The notes under the pieces are model-generated. The model made no database searches. It was given only the letters and a program-made list of their open reading frames with translations, and had not been told where the DNA came from. A stretch of 7,189 nucleotides of DNA from NCBI GenBank assembly GCA_946479705.1, contig CAMLHI010000106.1, positions 1 through 7,189 on the forward strand, given 5' to 3'. The translations under genes and the position numbers were made by a program. Shown here in pieces: positions 5,868-7,189 of the stretch; the first letter of the stretch is position 1; each line of letters begins with the position of its first letter. This DNA comes from an uncultured Oxalobacteraceae bacterium (GTDB lineage: Bacteria > Pseudomonadota > Gammaproteobacteria > Burkholderiales > Burkholderiaceae).

Positions 5868-6102
5868 GTTGTTCTCCTTAGCAAATGTGTGATGTCAGGT
5901 TAATCAGGCCTCCCAGCGCGGTCTGTGCGGTGACGCACGCCACCGCCTGCCGTTTGTCAAGCGTGCAGTGCCCATTTGCCGACATTGCCCGCGCACTGTT
6001 CGGCAGCGTACAGAAGCAGCGCGGCGATTGCCGTACAACGTCATCATCGGCACAGCAATACATGTCACGCCGCAATAGTCAGCACCCGATGGAGGCACCC
6101 TC
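5868..6102. other. 235-nt divergent intergenic region
   Basis: This should hold promoters for both neighbouring genes, but I can identify neither with confidence. Nested inverted repeats lie at 5925-5946: GTGCG/CGCAC (5925-5929 with 5934-5938) and GCGGTG/CACCGC (5927-5932 with 5941-5946). They share bases, so only one can form at a time. No credible gene lies here. Confidence 0.5.
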
Positions 6103-6648
6103 ATGACGTATCCGATGCACATCATTGCGCTGGTTCTGCTGGCGGCTGGCGCGGCCCATGCCGCCGGCCCCACGGCCGAGGGGAAGGCTGCCTACGGGCA
6201 GGCCAAGGACCAGGCCGCCGCGGCGTACAAGAGCGCCAAGGCCCAGTGCGACGCCATCGCCGGCAATCCCAAGGATGTCTGCGTGGCCGAGGCCAAGGCT
6301 GCGCGCATCCGTACCGAACAGGAAGCCGAGGCGTACTACCGCAACACCCTCAAGGCCTATACCCAGGCCCGCATGAAGATTGCCGACGCCGTGTATGCGC
6401 GCGACAAGGTCAAGTGCGATGCGCTGACCGGCAACGACAAGGATGTGTGCCTGTCGCAAGCCAAGGCGACGCGGGTGGCGACCCAGGCCGATGCCAAGGC
6501 CGACAAGAAAGCCATCGAGGCGCGCACCGATGCCCGCGAAGACAAGCGCGAAGCCGAATACAAGGTGGCCAAGGAAAAGTGCGACGCCTTTGCCGGCGGC
6601 GCCAAGGACAATTGCATGGCCATGGCCAAGTCGCAGTATGGCAAGTGA
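6103..6648 (+). CDS. Exported Ala/Lys-rich protein with three CX10C repeats
   Basis: The 181-residue product has a Sec signal (hydrophobic residues 6-20, likely cleavage AHA-A) and a mature part made of charged alanine-rich helix. Three cysteine pairs stand out: Cys49/60, Cys105/116 and Cys160/171. Each pair is spaced 11 apart within C-D-A-x2-G-x3-D-x-C followed by a hydrophobic residue and x2-A-K. The repeat period is 55-56 residues, so the protein is about two and a half copies of one unit: cysteine hairpin plus long helix. Each pair probably closes a disulphide at a helical turn in the periplasm. Similar proteins in related bacteria are, I believe, often labelled TolA-like from their Ala/Lys composition, but I see no TolA domain. 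GGAGG at 6091-6095, 7 nt before ATG, sets the start. Function is unknown. Confidence 0.82.
   Translation: MTYPMHIIALVLLAAGAAHAAGPTAEGKAAYGQAKDQAAAAYKSAKAQCDAIAGNPKDVCVAEAKAARIRTEQEAEAYYRNTLKAYTQARMKIADAVYARDKVKCDALTGNDKDVCLSQAKATRVATQADAKADKKAIEARTDAREDKREAEYKVAKEKCDAFAGGAKDNCMAMAKSQYGK
6226..6645 (+). repeat. Three diverged protein-level repeats, period about 55 residues
   Basis: The units begin YKSAKAQCDAIAG, YARDKVKCDALTG and YKVAKEKCDAFAG (residues 42, 98 and 153). Units 1 and 2 are full length and unit 3 stops soon after its second cysteine. DNA identity is clear only near the cysteines, so the duplications are old. Confidence 0.85.
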
Positions 6649-6734
6649 GGGTGCCCTGGCCTTCCGTCGCTAAACAGTAAAAACAATATACGCAGTAAGA
6701 GCCCCAGGAATCAGTAGTGCCGCAGTCGCAGTAC

Positions 6735-6755
6735 CACGGACGGTTCGCCGCCGTG
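6735..6755 (+). terminator. Hairpin with TTCG loop between the CX10C-repeat and BON genes
   Basis: CACGG-A-CGG (6735-6743) pairs with CCG-CCGTG (6748-6755) as 5 + 3 bp with one bulged A, capped by the tetraloop TTCG. Only TTT follows, so termination would be weak. It might instead sit in the 5' leader of the BON gene. The fold is clear by eye; the role is uncertain. Confidence 0.4.
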
Positions 6756-6799
6756 TTTGCTCACACCGAGCATCGTCTATTAACTAACAGGAGTCCACC

Positions 6800-7114
6800 A
6801 TGAAAATCGCACAACGTCTCTCGACCATGCTGTTTGCCGCATCCCTCGTCGCCACCATGGCAGGCTGCGCCTCGACCTCGACCAAGGAAGGCACGGGCGA
6901 ATACATCGACGACACCGTCATCACCGCCAAGGTCAAGGCTTCGCTGGCAGCGGACCCGACCGTGAAAGCCACCGAAATCAACGTCGAAACCTTCAAGGGC
7001 GACGTGCAGCTGTCCGGCTTCGTCGCCGATCCCGCCGATGCCCAGAAAGCCGCCACCATCGCGCGCGGCGTCAAGGGCGTTACCTCGGTCAAGAACGACG
7101 TGCGCGTGAAATAA
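6800..7114 (+). CDS. BON-domain lipoprotein
   Basis: This 104-residue protein has a lipoprotein signal with lipobox MAGC (Cys23), a short Thr/Ser/Gly linker, and one BON domain spanning about residues 36-103. The domain pattern is visible: YIDDTVITAKVKASL (helix), EINVETFKGDVQLSGFV (two strands around Gly), then AQKAATIARGVKGVTSVKND (helix) and the final strand VRVK. BON domains, as in OsmY and DolP, bind membranes or phospholipids in the periplasm. Many OsmY-like proteins are induced by osmotic or stationary-phase stress, which is family knowledge and not shown here. A single BON domain on a lipid anchor suggests an outer-membrane periphery protein. AGGAG at 6789-6793 lies 6 nt before the ATG. 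A strong terminator closes the gene, and the 151-nt upstream spacer with a hairpin suggests separate transcription. Confidence 0.93.
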   Translation: MKIAQRLSTMLFAASLVATMAGCASTSTKEGTGEYIDDTVITAKVKASLAADPTVKATEINVETFKGDVQLSGFVADPADAQKAATIARGVKGVTSVKNDVRVK

Positions 7115-7137
7115 GCCAGCGCTGGCGGACCGTCCAG

Positions 7138-7162
7138 GCCGGCCCGCGTGGCCGGCTTTTTT
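7138..7162 (+). terminator. Intrinsic terminator of the BON lipoprotein gene
   Basis: GCCGGCC (7138-7144) pairs perfectly with GGCCGGC (7150-7156) around a 5-nt loop and is followed at once by six T (7157-7162). It lies 23 nt after the stop codon. It is the only textbook Rho-independent terminator in the window. Confidence 0.92.
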
Positions 7163-7189
7163 GTCGGTGCCGCCATGCGCCGCGGCCCG

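Noticed and set aside
5932..5960. Exact TTGACA on the minus strand as a promoter for the glycine-zipper gene
   Set aside because: No acceptable -10 hexamer lies 15-19 bp downstream; the 17-bp position reads TGCGTC.
6756..6791. TTGC-type -35 and TATTAA -10 before the BON gene
   Set aside because: Initiation would fall at or inside the Shine-Dalgarno, leaving almost no leader.

Overview
This window is a GC-rich stretch whose codon use and protein families suit a betaproteobacterium. Burkholderiales is likely, and Oxalobacteraceae (Massilia, Janthinobacterium or Duganella type) is my best guess. That placement is inferred from family resemblance, not from a marker gene. I support twelve protein genes. 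There are no RNA genes, insertion sequences, CRISPR arrays or phage modules. Ten of the twelve products carry a lipoprotein signal, a Sec signal or membrane segments, so this is essentially a cell-envelope neighbourhood.

Left part (106-3344, + strand): six closely spaced genes that look like one transcription unit. They encode a small DUF4398 lipoprotein, a DUF4398/coiled-coil/OmpA lipoprotein expected to link the outer membrane to peptidoglycan, a bacterioferritin-like diiron protein lacking the haem-ligand methionine, and a YqjD-, YqjE- and YqjK-like trio of small membrane proteins. Most have a clear Shine-Dalgarno, and gaps run from 28 to 83 nt. Enterobacterial relatives of the trio belong to the stationary-phase/stress envelope response, so a stress role for the unit is plausible.

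Middle part (3345-4690, + strand): a 185-nt spacer with a good -10 box leads into a DUF3734-type patatin-like phospholipase with an intact Ser-Asp dyad. It ends 18 nt from the end of a convergent gene.

Right-middle part (4709-5867, - strand): read from right to left, a glycine-zipper lipoprotein, a 50-residue DUF3309 membrane peptide that is easily missed because of its size, a strong 10-bp hairpin, and a small exported protein with one CX10C cysteine pair.

Right part (6103-7114, + strand): an exported alanine/lysine-rich protein with three CX10C repeats at a period of about 55 residues, then a BON-domain lipoprotein closed by a clear intrinsic terminator. The CX10C motif occurs in two genes about 1 kb apart on opposite strands. 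It is the least explained signal in the window.
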